Positions 48,101 through 56,766 of a DNA stretch of 64,000 nucleotides are shown one piece after another (position 1 is the first letter of the stretch; each line of letters opens with the position of its first letter). Both the position numbers and the translations under genes were made by a program. The notes below the pieces were generated by a model. The model was not told the origin of the DNA and ran no database searches. It saw only the letters and a program-made list of their open reading frames with translations. The stretch comes from an uncultured Methylobacillus sp. (GTDB lineage Bacteria; Pseudomonadota; Gammaproteobacteria; Burkholderiales; Methylophilaceae). Location: contig CAMLDO010000010.1 in assembly GCA_946478865.1 (NCBI GenBank), positions 11,015-75,014 on the forward strand. The letters are read 5' to 3'.

Positions 48101-48223
48101 TCCGCCTTCGTCGGCGCGCAGTGAGGCATACGTACTATTGCCGCGTCCGAGCCTGTACTCCCGGAGCTTAGTCCCGGAAAAATCTGCTATTGTCATGGCA
48201 TCGCCTCCCGCTTCCTGGCAAGG

Positions 48224-49264
48224 ATGATGAGCATCTTCAATTCGCACTCGATCTGGATGTCCGCGTTGATACTCGCGCTTCTGAGCGGTGAGGCTTCAGC
48301 ACGTGAACGTCTCAGGGTAGTGTCGTGGGACGGATATGCCGATCCCGAGGTGGTGGAGGAATTCGAGCGACGCTATAAGGTTGACGTGGAGGTCGTGCAG
48401 GTCGACTCCGATGACGATCTCTGGGAAAAGATCAATCGTAACAATGCGTCTGATTTCGATGTGTTCGCGGTGAATACGGCCGAACTGCAGCGCTATATCG
48501 ACCGCGGGCTTAGCGTTCCGCTCAATCTTGCCAACATCCCGAATCGCATCCGCCAACTGGCGCGCTTTCGGAATCTCGAAGCCATTCCCGGCCTGGTGTA
48601 CAACGGCGAGGTCTACGCCATTCCCTATACTTATTCCGAGATGGGGCTGATCTACGACCAGAAGCGCGTCAAGGAGCCGCCACGATCCATCGCCGCTATG
48701 TGGGACCCCGCGTATCGCGGTCGCGTCCTTGCCTATAACGGCAGTAATCACAATTTTTCCCTCGCGGCGATGCTGATCGGAGCCGCCAATCCGTTTCAAC
48801 TGGACAGGAACGGATTTGCCAAGGCGGCGCGCAAGCTGATCGACCTCCGCCGCAATGTCCTGACTTTTTATTCCTCGCCGCAGGAAGCCGTGAGGCTGTA
48901 CGTCGAGAACGACGTAGTATTGATCTACGCCAATTACGGCTCGCAACAGCTCAAGGCGCTGCGCGATGCCGGGGCCGATGTCGGTTACGCGATTCCGCGC
49001 GAGGGCGCATTGGCCTGGCTGGACTGCTGGACGGTCACGCGAGGCGCGCGCAACCGGAAGCTGGCCGAGGCATGGATCAACTACACGCTGGAGCGCTCCG
49101 TGAGCGAGCGTCTGCCGAGAATGCATGGGCTTGCCAACACTATTGAGGAGTTCTCGGCGGCTCGGCCGCACGACAAGATCATCTGGCTGGAGCCGGTGGA
49201 AAATTTCACCCAGCGCAAGCAGATGTGGGACCGCATCTTTTCGGGCGACACTCTCGTGGAGTAG
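48224..49264 (+). CDS. PotD/PotF-like periplasmic substrate-binding protein
   Basis: A 346-residue secreted binding protein with a signal peptide (cleaved after ASA near 26) and the polyamine-binding-protein fold: RLRVVSWDGYADPEVVEEFE, FDVFAVNTAELQRYIDRG, and IPYTYSEMGLIYD with aromatic residues where polyamine binders place theirs. Spermidine or putrescine is the best guess, but other small cations or organic acids are possible. No ABC permease or ATPase is nearby. Instead a transmembrane diguanylate cyclase starts three bases after its stop, suggesting a sensory rather than transport role. Confidence 0.85.
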   Translation: MMSIFNSHSIWMSALILALLSGEASARERLRVVSWDGYADPEVVEEFERRYKVDVEVVQVDSDDDLWEKINRNNASDFDVFAVNTAELQRYIDRGLSVPLNLANIPNRIRQLARFRNLEAIPGLVYNGEVYAIPYTYSEMGLIYDQKRVKEPPRSIAAMWDPAYRGRVLAYNGSNHNFSLAAMLIGAANPFQLDRNGFAKAARKLIDLRRNVLTFYSSPQEAVRLYVENDVVLIYANYGSQQLKALRDAGADVGYAIPREGALAWLDCWTVTRGARNRKLAEAWINYTLERSVSERLPRMHGLANTIEEFSAARPHDKIIWLEPVENFTQRKQMWDRIFSGDTLVE

Positions 49265-49267
49265 CGG

Positions 49268-50998
49268 ATGCGTTCGAGCGTAGGGTTCAAGCTAGGGGTG
49301 TGGCTGGCGCTGCTGGGGATACTGGCAACCGGGCTCATGGGGTTGTATGCCTATACCCAAAGCCGGCAGATGTTGATCGATTCATCGCAGGACAAGCTGC
49401 TTACCGCGACCCGGGTGCTTGCATTGCGCTTCAGCCATTCTATCGCCGCGGTGGCGAGCGACGTGAAATTCCTCGCTTCGCTGCCTGCGGCTCGCAGCCT
49501 GGGTGCTGGCCGCTCCGATATTCGTCAGGCGAGCGAATACCGCAAGCATCTGGAAAACGTGATGAGCAGCATGATGCGGACTCATCCCGAATATTTTCAG
49601 GTGCGCCTGATAGGGCTGGCCGACTATGGGCGGGAAATAGTGCGGGTGGATCGTACCGGGGACGACATCGAAGTGATTCGCGGCAACGATCTCCAGGAAA
49701 AGGCCCATTTCCCCTATTTTTTCAAGACCATCAGGCTTGCGCCCGGCGAGTTTTATATCTCCAGCATCAGCCTCAACCATGAACAGGGGTCGCACGCCGG
49801 CATGGGGCAGCCGACGTTACGTATCGCGACGCCGGTGCAGACCGAGGATGGTTCCATCTTCGGCGTCATGGTGGTCAATGTCGACCTTAACAGCCTGTTT
49901 GTTTTCATCCGCAAAGATATTCCCCGCGATATCGAACTTGTGCTGACCAATCAGGAGGGGGACTATCTGGTTCGCCCTGTGGCGGCTCGTACTTTCGGTT
50001 TCGACAAGGGAGTGCGTTACCGCATACAGGAAGACATTCCCAGGTTGCGTCCGTTGCTGGAGCGTGATGATCGCGAACAGGCCGTATTGAACACCGGCGA
50101 TATCGCCCGTCCCGATCGCGGCGTGGCAGCCGCCTTCGTCAAAGTACCTTTCGTTTCGCATGCCGAGCAAAGTTTCGTCCTTCTCGGGTTGCTGACGCCG
50201 CTGGATACCGTGCTGCAGGAAACGCGCACGCTGGGGATGAACATGATCCAGATCACGTTGTTGTTCAGCCTGGTTGCGATCGGCATTGCGCTGGCGCTGG
50301 CGCTTTATCTGTCCAGGCCACTGAATGCAATGGCGCGGGCCGTGCAGCGCTTTGCGGCAGGAGAGCCGATGGCGGGCTTGCCAGTGAATCGTAACGATGA
50401 AATCGGCTATCTCGCCTCGACCTTCCAGTCCATGGCCGCACGTTTGACGGCGCGGGTGGACGAGCTGAAAAACCATCAGCAGATACTCGGCAATCTGGCC
50501 TATTACGATCATCTGACCGGACTGCCCAACCGGCTGCTGTTCCTGGACCGTCTCAAGCAGACGCTGATCAAGGCGGAACGCAACCGGACGCGCTTTGCCG
50601 TGATGTTCGTCGATCTGGACAAGTTCAAGGAGATCAACGATACCTTCGGCCATGCGGTGGGCGACGAGGTGCTCAAGGTGGCTGCGGCCCGCATGCAGGA
50701 TTGCATTCGTCATGCCGATACGCTGGCACGGCTCGCAGGCGATGAATTCACCATCTTGCTGGAAGACCTCAATTCACCGTCGGATGCGGCGCGCATCGCG
50801 CAAAAAATCATCGACTACTTTGCGGATCCGTTCATGGTCGGCACCAGGGAAATGACGATGTCATGCAGTCTGGGGATCGGCATTTATCCCCAGGACGGCA
50901 CGACGGTGGATGATCTGCTCTTCAGCGCGGATACGGCGATGTACCGGGCCAAGGAGCAGGGCAGGAACGCGTTCCGGTTCTATTCGGAGAAGGTGTAG
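49268..50998 (+). CDS. Membrane diguanylate cyclase with dCache-like sensor
   Basis: A 576-residue inner-membrane protein. TM1 is at about 9-29, a periplasmic dCache-type sensor spans about 30-320, TM2 about 325-347, then HAMP, and a GGDEF domain from about 405. The active-site motif is AGDEF (490-494), a functional variant, and an inhibitory I-site RHAD lies at 481-484, exactly five residues upstream. It should synthesise c-di-GMP under product inhibition. It is translationally linked to the PotD-like gene, which may supply the ligand-loaded protein that the sensor domain reads. Confidence 0.9.
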   Translation: MRSSVGFKLGVWLALLGILATGLMGLYAYTQSRQMLIDSSQDKLLTATRVLALRFSHSIAAVASDVKFLASLPAARSLGAGRSDIRQASEYRKHLENVMSSMMRTHPEYFQVRLIGLADYGREIVRVDRTGDDIEVIRGNDLQEKAHFPYFFKTIRLAPGEFYISSISLNHEQGSHAGMGQPTLRIATPVQTEDGSIFGVMVVNVDLNSLFVFIRKDIPRDIELVLTNQEGDYLVRPVAARTFGFDKGVRYRIQEDIPRLRPLLERDDREQAVLNTGDIARPDRGVAAAFVKVPFVSHAEQSFVLLGLLTPLDTVLQETRTLGMNMIQITLLFSLVAIGIALALALYLSRPLNAMARAVQRFAAGEPMAGLPVNRNDEIGYLASTFQSMAARLTARVDELKNHQQILGNLAYYDHLTGLPNRLLFLDRLKQTLIKAERNRTRFAVMFVDLDKFKEINDTFGHAVGDEVLKVAAARMQDCIRHADTLARLAGDEFTILLEDLNSPSDAARIAQKIIDYFADPFMVGTREMTMSCSLGIGIYPQDGTTVDDLLFSADTAMYRAKEQGRNAFRFYSEKV

Positions 50999-52174
50999 TT
51001 ACAGCGCCTGCATGCGCTGTGCCGCTTCCATGCATTCCGCGAGCGGGGCGACCAGCGCGATGCGAACGAAACCGGCCCCAGGATTGATGCCATGTGCTTC
51101 ACGGGCAAGATAGCTGCCGGGGAGCACCGTGACATTGAAGTCACGATAGAGCCTTACGGCCAAGTCCGTATCCGAGCCGGAAGTGCGTGCCCAGAAATAG
51201 AAAGCCGCATCGGGCATGTTCACGTCCAGCACGTTTTTCAGCAGCGGCAGCACGGCCTCGAACTTTTCGCGGTACTGGCGACGGTTGTCCAGCACGTGCT
51301 CTTCGTCCTTCCAGGCGGCAGTGCTGGCCGCCTGCACCGCAGGATTCATCGCGCAGCCGTGATAGGTGCGGTAGAGGAGGAATTTCTCAAGAATTTTCGC
51401 ATCGCCCGCAACAAAGCCGGAGCGCATGCCGGGAACGTTGGAGCGCTTGGACAGGCTGCTGAACATGACGAGGTTGGTATAGTCGCGGCCCAGTTCGCAA
51501 GCAGCGCGTAGCGCGCCCAGCGGCGGGTTGGCTTCGTCGAAGTAGATTTCGGAATAGCACTCGTCGGATGCAATCACGAAGCCGTATTTATCGGCCAGCG
51601 CGAACACTTCGCGCCAGTCGTCCAGATTCATCACCTTGCCGGTCGGGTTGCCCGGCGAGCAGACATAGAGCAGCTGCGTGCGTTTCCAGACGGATTCGGG
51701 CACTGAGGCATAATCCATGCGGAAATCGTTTTCCGGCAGGGTGTTGAGATAGTAGGGTTCGGCACCCGCCAGCAGCGCCGCGCCTTCGTATATCTGATAA
51801 AACGGATTCGGGCTGATGACCACCGGATTGCGGCTGGCGTCGACTACGGCCTGCGCAAAGGCGAACAGCGCCTCGCGGCTGCCATTGACCGGTATGATTT
51901 CCTTGTCGATATCGACAGGCGGAATGCCATAGCGCCGCACGAGCCAGGCGGAAATCGCCATGCGCAATTCGGCGCTGCCCAATGTCGTGGGATAATTCGC
52001 CAACCCCGCGAGATTGTCCGTCAGCGCGGACTGAATCAGTGCCGGTGTTGCATGTTTGGGTTCCCCGATGGAAAGGTTGACCGGTTTGAAGCTCGTATTC
52101 GGCTCGATGCCGGAGAACAGGTCGCGCAGTTTCTGGAACGGGTAGGGATGGAGTTTTTCGAGGTTAGCGTTCAT
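50999..52174 (-). CDS. dapC: N-succinyldiaminopimelate aminotransferase
   Basis: A PLP aminotransferase (fold I, class I/II) of lysine and peptidoglycan precursor synthesis. From ATG 52172-52174 it has 391 residues, beginning MNANLEKLHPYPFQKLRDL, with SIGEPKHATP, the PLP-lysine motif SLSKRSNVPG, and a conserved C-terminal arginine region. The betaproteobacterial DapC assignment rests on the N-terminus and overall resemblance; a related aminotransferase activity cannot be excluded. Its end touches the diguanylate cyclase stop. The start has no Shine-Dalgarno but sits seven bases after a TATAAT. Confidence 0.87.
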   Translation of the reverse strand: MNANLEKLHPYPFQKLRDLFSGIEPNTSFKPVNLSIGEPKHATPALIQSALTDNLAGLANYPTTLGSAELRMAISAWLVRRYGIPPVDIDKEIIPVNGSREALFAFAQAVVDASRNPVVISPNPFYQIYEGAALLAGAEPYYLNTLPENDFRMDYASVPESVWKRTQLLYVCSPGNPTGKVMNLDDWREVFALADKYGFVIASDECYSEIYFDEANPPLGALRAACELGRDYTNLVMFSSLSKRSNVPGMRSGFVAGDAKILEKFLLYRTYHGCAMNPAVQAASTAAWKDEEHVLDNRRQYREKFEAVLPLLKNVLDVNMPDAAFYFWARTSGSDTDLAVRLYRDFNVTVLPGSYLAREAHGINPGAGFVRIALVAPLAECMEAAQRMQAL

Positions 52175-53096
52175 GGTGGGCATTATAAAAGATTCCGCAA
52201 CAAAACATCCGGCATTGGCGACCTTCGGCCTGCTGTTCGGGGCAACCATGTGGGGCATTATCTGGTACCCCTACCGTTTGCTGGAGGAGGCCGGCATTCC
52301 CGGCGCTTATGCCAGTCTGCTGACCTACGCAGCCGCCTTGGCAATCGGTCTGGTTCTGTTTTTTCGCCACTGGCGCGAGTTGGGGCGTGCACCGCTGACT
52401 CTGCTGTCGCTGGCTGTGGCGGCAGGATGGACCAACCTGGCCTACGTGCTGGCCGTGATCGACGGCGAGGTGATGCGGGTGATGCTGTTGTTCTACCTGT
52501 CGCCTTTATGGACGCTGGTGCTGGCCCGTTTCCTGTTGCGCGAACATGCCGGCCGCCGCGGTTTCCTCGTGATCGCCTTTTCGCTCGGTGGCGCGTTCGT
52601 GATGCTGTGGGAGCCTTCTCAGGGCTTCCCCTTGCCGCGCAATAACGCAGAATGGCTGGCGCTCTCGTCTGGAATCGCGTTCTCCCTGACGAACGTGCTG
52701 ACACGGCGCTCGACGCAGTTGTCGTTGCCGCAGAAATCCCTCGCGGTTTGGGGGGGCGTTACGTTGCTGGCACTGCTGTTCCTGCCGCTCTCGGACAAGG
52801 CCGTACCGGGCTTGGCGGCAATCCCTGCAAGTTACTGGCTATTGATGCTGCTGTTGGGCGTGGCGCTGGTGGCGACCACCTTGCTCGTGCAGTACGGCGT
52901 GACGCATACCCTGGCCACGCGCGCGGCGGTGATCTTCCTGTTCGAGCTGGTCGTGGCTTCGGTTTTCGCCTATCTGGTGGCGAACGAGTCGCTGAGCGTG
53001 CGGGAGATGATAGGCGGCGCGATGATCGTTGCCGCGACATTTTTTGCTCCGACGGAAGAGGTCCCGCCGGAGCATGTCTCAAAAGCCCGAGCGTGA
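52173..53096 (+). CDS. EamA/DMT-family transporter
   Basis: A 307-residue inner-membrane protein with ten predicted helices in two EamA repeats (about 15-140 and 155-290), of the drug/metabolite transporter superfamily. The substrate is unknown. The drawn ATG overlaps the dapC start codon on the other strand; GAGG lies nine bases upstream. A TTG near 52215 would remove the overlap and still keep the first helix. The 3' end overlaps pilU by 18 bases. Confidence 0.88.
   Translation: MVGIIKDSATKHPALATFGLLFGATMWGIIWYPYRLLEEAGIPGAYASLLTYAAALAIGLVLFFRHWRELGRAPLTLLSLAVAAGWTNLAYVLAVIDGEVMRVMLLFYLSPLWTLVLARFLLREHAGRRGFLVIAFSLGGAFVMLWEPSQGFPLPRNNAEWLALSSGIAFSLTNVLTRRSTQLSLPQKSLAVWGGVTLLALLFLPLSDKAVPGLAAIPASYWLLMLLLGVALVATTLLVQYGVTHTLATRAAVIFLFELVVASVFAYLVANESLSVREMIGGAMIVAATFFAPTEEVPPEHVSKARA
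52182..52187 (-). promoter_or_regulatory. TATAAT -10 box for a probably leaderless dapC mRNA
   Basis: A perfect TATAAT on the minus strand lies seven bases before the dapC ATG, which places the predicted transcript start at the A of the start codon. No -35 of quality and no ribosome-binding site are seen. Confidence 0.45.
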
Positions 53097-54167
53097 GCCT
53101 TCTTCGGACAGGCGAATCTTGAGTGAAAGGTCGTTGCGCGAATCGGCGTTGCGCAGCGCATCGTCGTCGGTAATCCGTCCGGCCGTATAAAGCTTGAACA
53201 GCGACTGGTCGAAGGTCCCCATGCCGATATCGTTGTTGTCGGCCATGACTTCCTTGATTTCCTCGGTCTTGCCTTTCTGGATGAGGTCGGCAATGTAGGG
53301 GATGTTGATCATGACCTCCATCGCGGCGACACGCTTGGTCTGCGTGCCGGGTACCAGCCGCTGCGAAATGATCCCGATCAGGTTGAGCGACAACCCCAGC
53401 ATGATGGCCGGACGCCCGTCCGGCGGGAAAAACGACAGGATGCGTTCCAGTGCCTGATTGGCGTTATTGGCGTGCAGGGTCGCGAGACAAAGGTGGCCGG
53501 TTTCGGAATAGGTGATGGCGTGTTTCATCGTGTCCGCATCGCGGATTTCGCCGATCAGGATCACGTCCGGCGCCTGGCGCATCGCGTTCTTGAGGCCGGC
53601 GTCGAAGCTCTTGGTGTCGATGCCGATTTCGCGCTGGTCCACCACGGATTTCTTGTGGTTATGGATGAATTCGATCGGGTCTTCCAGCGTCAGGATATGG
53701 CCGGCTTCGGTTTCGTTACGATGGTCGATCATCGCCGCCAACGTGGTTGACTTACCCGAGCCGGTGGCGCCCACGACGAGGATCAGTCCACGGCGGCGCC
53801 CGATGAGATCCTTCAGCACCGGCGGCAGGCCCAGCGAATCCAGAGAGGGAATCTTGGTGATGATGTGGCGAATCACCATCGAAACCTCCCCACGCTGCTT
53901 GAAGACATTGACGCGAAAACGGCCGACGTCTTTCACGCCATGGGCGAAGTTCATTTCCAGTTCCTGCTCGAATTCTGCCGCCTGCTTGTCGCTCATGAGG
54001 GAATAGGCAATTTCCTTCACCATGCCCGGCGTCATGAGTTGGTTGTTGACCGGCATGGTACGGCCTTCGATATCGATATTGATCGGCGCGCCGGTGCTGA
54101 AAAACAGATCCGAACCGCCTTTTTCGACCATGAATTTGAGGATGGGGGTGATATCGAGCGCAGCCAT
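53079..54167 (-). CDS. pilU: Type IV pilus retraction ATPase PilU
   Basis: A PilT-dependent secretion-type ATPase that helps retract type IV pili in twitching. From ATG 54165-54167, with AAGGA eight bases upstream, it has 362 residues: an N-terminal PAS-like domain (1-100), Walker A GATGSGKST (133-141), an Asp box with LTLEDPIEF, Walker B in PDVILIGEIRD and a His box in GHLCLATLHANNA. The C-terminus lacks the AIRNLIRE motif of PilT and is extended, which favours PilU. pilT is not in view. Confidence 0.9.
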   Translation of the reverse strand: MAALDITPILKFMVEKGGSDLFFSTGAPINIDIEGRTMPVNNQLMTPGMVKEIAYSLMSDKQAAEFEQELEMNFAHGVKDVGRFRVNVFKQRGEVSMVIRHIITKIPSLDSLGLPPVLKDLIGRRRGLILVVGATGSGKSTTLAAMIDHRNETEAGHILTLEDPIEFIHNHKKSVVDQREIGIDTKSFDAGLKNAMRQAPDVILIGEIRDADTMKHAITYSETGHLCLATLHANNANQALERILSFFPPDGRPAIMLGLSLNLIGIISQRLVPGTQTKRVAAMEVMINIPYIADLIQKGKTEEIKEVMADNNDIGMGTFDQSLFKLYTAGRITDDDALRNADSRNDLSLKIRLSEEGSRSGF

Positions 54168-54300
54168 GATTGTTGTCCTTCCCTGAGTTGAGCGCACTTT
54201 AGCATATTCCTTACAGCCGAAGCAGCGGTCAGGCGCACCGCTTCAGTGCGTCAACGGCCGCTTCTGGCGGTAAAACCACCGCGGGAACGGCATTTTCCCG

Positions 54301-54316
54301 TGGCACGATGCTTGCT
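54301..54316 (+). promoter_or_regulatory. Sigma-54 (RpoN) promoter
   Basis: TGGCAC (54301-54306), five bases, then TTGC (54312-54315) with a following T match the -24/-12 consensus perfectly. The predicted start is near 54326, about 38 bases before the EAL-CBS-GGDEF gene. Activation would need a bacterial enhancer-binding protein; no such gene is in the window. Confidence 0.85.
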
Positions 54317-54325
54317 GGATTCCCC

Positions 54326-54350
54326 ATAAATCAATAAATCATATAAATCA
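54326..54350 (+). repeat. Triple ATAAATCA repeat in the 5' leader
   Basis: Three copies of ATAAATCA (54326-54333, 54334-54341, 54343-54350) begin at the predicted sigma-54 transcript start and end just before the AAGGGAAG ribosome site. Confidence 0.7.
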
Positions 54351-54363
54351 ATTAAGGGAAGCC

Positions 54364-56766
54364 ATGCGTCTCTATTTGCATACTGCAGGGGAAGTTCCGT
54401 TTTCCGGCTCGTTTGAACATTTGCCGGCAACCACGCCTGAACATAACACGCTGATCTTCGAGTGCAGCGGCGAGCAAAGCTTGCTGCAGACACTGGATCT
54501 GATCGCGGAGGAAATTCCTTCGGCGATTCTCAATGAATCTTATGCCATGCTGCTGGAAAACTGCGACAGCGTTTGCCCGGAAGACGCGCTGTCGCACATT
54601 CTGCCGTTCAATACGCTCTATGCACGGCTGCGCCACGCCTGGCTGCTGGAAGATCTGGACCAGCATGTCCAGATGCATTTTCAGCCTATCGTAGACTTTG
54701 CGCAGAACGGCGCGATTTTCGGCTATGAGGTGCTGTGCCGCATGAAAGACCCCAGCGGCCGGTTGCTGAACGGCGAAGAGGCTTTCAAGCTTGCGCGTCA
54801 GGTCAACCGCGCTGCGGAACTCGATCTGGTGTGCCAGCGGCTCGCGTTTCTGGGCAAGGCACGCGATATCCCGCCCGGCGTGCCGGTCTTCATCAATGTA
54901 TTGCCTCGTACCATCCTGCAGGACGGCTGGCTGCTGCCCGTGCTGGAAATGCTGGGCCAGCTTGGAATCGACCGGCGCGACGTGGTGATCGAGATTGTCG
55001 AGAGCGAGGAGGTTTCGCCCGACGTGCTCGCGGAGCACTGCGACCGCATCCGTACTCACGGCCTGCGCATCGCATTGGACGACATGGGCTCCGGCTTCAA
55101 TGGCTTGCGGACGCTGGCGGCGGTACGTGCCGATTTCATCAAGATCGACCGGGCCATCGTGCACGAGGCGCAAGGTAGTCGGGTGCGCACCGTGTTGCTG
55201 GAAGCCATTGTGTCGATGGCTCAGCGGCTTGGCTGTACCGTCGTAGCGGAAGGGCTGGAGCGCATCGAGGACATCACTTTCTGCCAGGACATGGGGCTGA
55301 TGTATGCGCAAGGCTACTATTTCTCGCCTCCGCAGAAAATGCCGGTGCGCCAGGTCAATCCCTTGCCCGACCGCGACGAATCCCATCGCTCTCCGGTGCA
55401 GGATGAGTTTCGCCTGATCGAGTTCATCAACACCGGTCTGACCATGGAGTTGAACCTGCCTATCGGGGAGGCGCGCAGACTGTTCCGTCAGCATTCGGAT
55501 GTCGCCGTCGCTGTCGTGCTGGACGGGCAGCGGCCGCTCGGTTTGCTGCGCCGCGGCAGAGTCTTTTCGTCGCGCAACGTCATGCTGGGAGCGCTATGCG
55601 AACCGTTGCCGCGGCTGGTCAGCAGCCGGGCGTCCTCGGCGCTTATTTCGCGCAGCCTTTACCTCGAGCGCGGAGAAGGCGAGCCCTGGGTGCTGGTGAG
55701 CGAGGAAGGCAATTATCTCGGCCTGCTGCAGCCGCTGGAAATCATGGCGCAGTTGATCAGCCGCAAGAGCAGCAGCGCAAGTCTGCATCCGCTCAGCCAG
55801 TTGACGACGGGACCCAGTCTGCGCCAGTCGCTCGATACCAGCTTGCGCAATAATCCGACTACCCAACTGGTGTATATCGATCTCGATCATTTCAAGGCCT
55901 ACAACGACCGTTACGGTTTTATCCGCGGCGATGCGATGATCCGGTTGCTCGCGGAAATCCTGCGCCTGCTGTTCCATGGTCAGGCTGGACTGCTGCTCGG
56001 CCACATCGGCGGCGACGATTTCGTGCTGATCCTGGACCGCCAGAAGCCGGGACTGGTGCAGGCGCTGCTGGATTGCATCAGCCGCTTCCAGTCGCTTGCG
56101 GCGCATCTGTATGACAGCAGCGACCTCGCACGCGGCTTTTTCACCACAGAAGACGGTGAAGACCACCCGGTAGCCAGCATTTCCATTGCGGTCGTCAACG
56201 GCAAGCAGGGGCGGCTCAACAGCAGCGTCGCGGCGGCGGAACGGGCAGCCATGCTCAAGAAGATCGGCAAGGCCACCATCGGCAGCATCATCGTGGTGGA
56301 AGGCAACCCGCCACAGCAGGTCAAGCCGTCGCGCGATTGCAATTCTGACTGGGAGGAACGGGCTATTTTCGCGCTGCAGTCGCTGACCGATATCCGCCGC
56401 AATAGCGATCCGCACGTGCTGGATAGTTGTTTTATCGACTTCCCGTTCTTCGAGGTGGTGTTCGAACTGGATGGCGCCGGTCGGCAGGTGCATCCCAACT
56501 GGATCAACCCCAATATGTACGGCAAGATCAAGGCCGGCGGAGCAGGCGTGGATCGTTCGGCACAGCCGTATTACACGCATGTCCGGGACGAAATGGCACC
56601 ATATCTTTCCAATATCTACCTGTCGTCGGCGACCGAGGATTTCTGTCTCACGCTGTCCATCCCGCTGCTGAACGATGCGGGGGAACTGCAGGGCGTGCTG
56701 GTGGCGGACATCAACATTGCCGCCATGGCGATGCTGAGCAATGCGTATGGGCTAGTGGAGCACTAG
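54364..56766 (+). CDS. EAL - CBS pair - GGDEF - Cache-like c-di-GMP protein
   Basis: A cytoplasmic protein of 800 residues with an inverted domain order. The N-terminal EAL phosphodiesterase domain (about 80-325) has signature variant EVL (122-124), with DDMGSG, IKIDR and EGLE catalytic elements all present. A tandem CBS region (about 355-465) is followed by GGDEF (about 480-630) with motif GGDDF (549-553), where aspartate replaces the usual glutamate, and a C-terminal Cache-like sensor segment (about 670-790). Likely a phosphodiesterase, with the GGDEF domain either weakly active or GTP-sensing. It is transcribed from a sigma-54 promoter and lies next to pilU. The last bases overlap the convergent gene in CTAG. 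Confidence 0.88.
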   Translation: MRLYLHTAGEVPFSGSFEHLPATTPEHNTLIFECSGEQSLLQTLDLIAEEIPSAILNESYAMLLENCDSVCPEDALSHILPFNTLYARLRHAWLLEDLDQHVQMHFQPIVDFAQNGAIFGYEVLCRMKDPSGRLLNGEEAFKLARQVNRAAELDLVCQRLAFLGKARDIPPGVPVFINVLPRTILQDGWLLPVLEMLGQLGIDRRDVVIEIVESEEVSPDVLAEHCDRIRTHGLRIALDDMGSGFNGLRTLAAVRADFIKIDRAIVHEAQGSRVRTVLLEAIVSMAQRLGCTVVAEGLERIEDITFCQDMGLMYAQGYYFSPPQKMPVRQVNPLPDRDESHRSPVQDEFRLIEFINTGLTMELNLPIGEARRLFRQHSDVAVAVVLDGQRPLGLLRRGRVFSSRNVMLGALCEPLPRLVSSRASSALISRSLYLERGEGEPWVLVSEEGNYLGLLQPLEIMAQLISRKSSSASLHPLSQLTTGPSLRQSLDTSLRNNPTTQLVYIDLDHFKAYNDRYGFIRGDAMIRLLAEILRLLFHGQAGLLLGHIGGDDFVLILDRQKPGLVQALLDCISRFQSLAAHLYDSSDLARGFFTTEDGEDHPVASISIAVVNGKQGRLNSSVAAAERAAMLKKIGKATIGSIIVVEGNPPQQVKPSRDCNSDWEERAIFALQSLTDIRRNSDPHVLDSCFIDFPFFEVVFELDGAGRQVHPNWINPNMYGKIKAGGAGVDRSAQPYYTHVRDEMAPYLSNIYLSSATEDFCLTLSIPLLNDAGELQGVLVADINIAAMAMLSNAYGLVEH

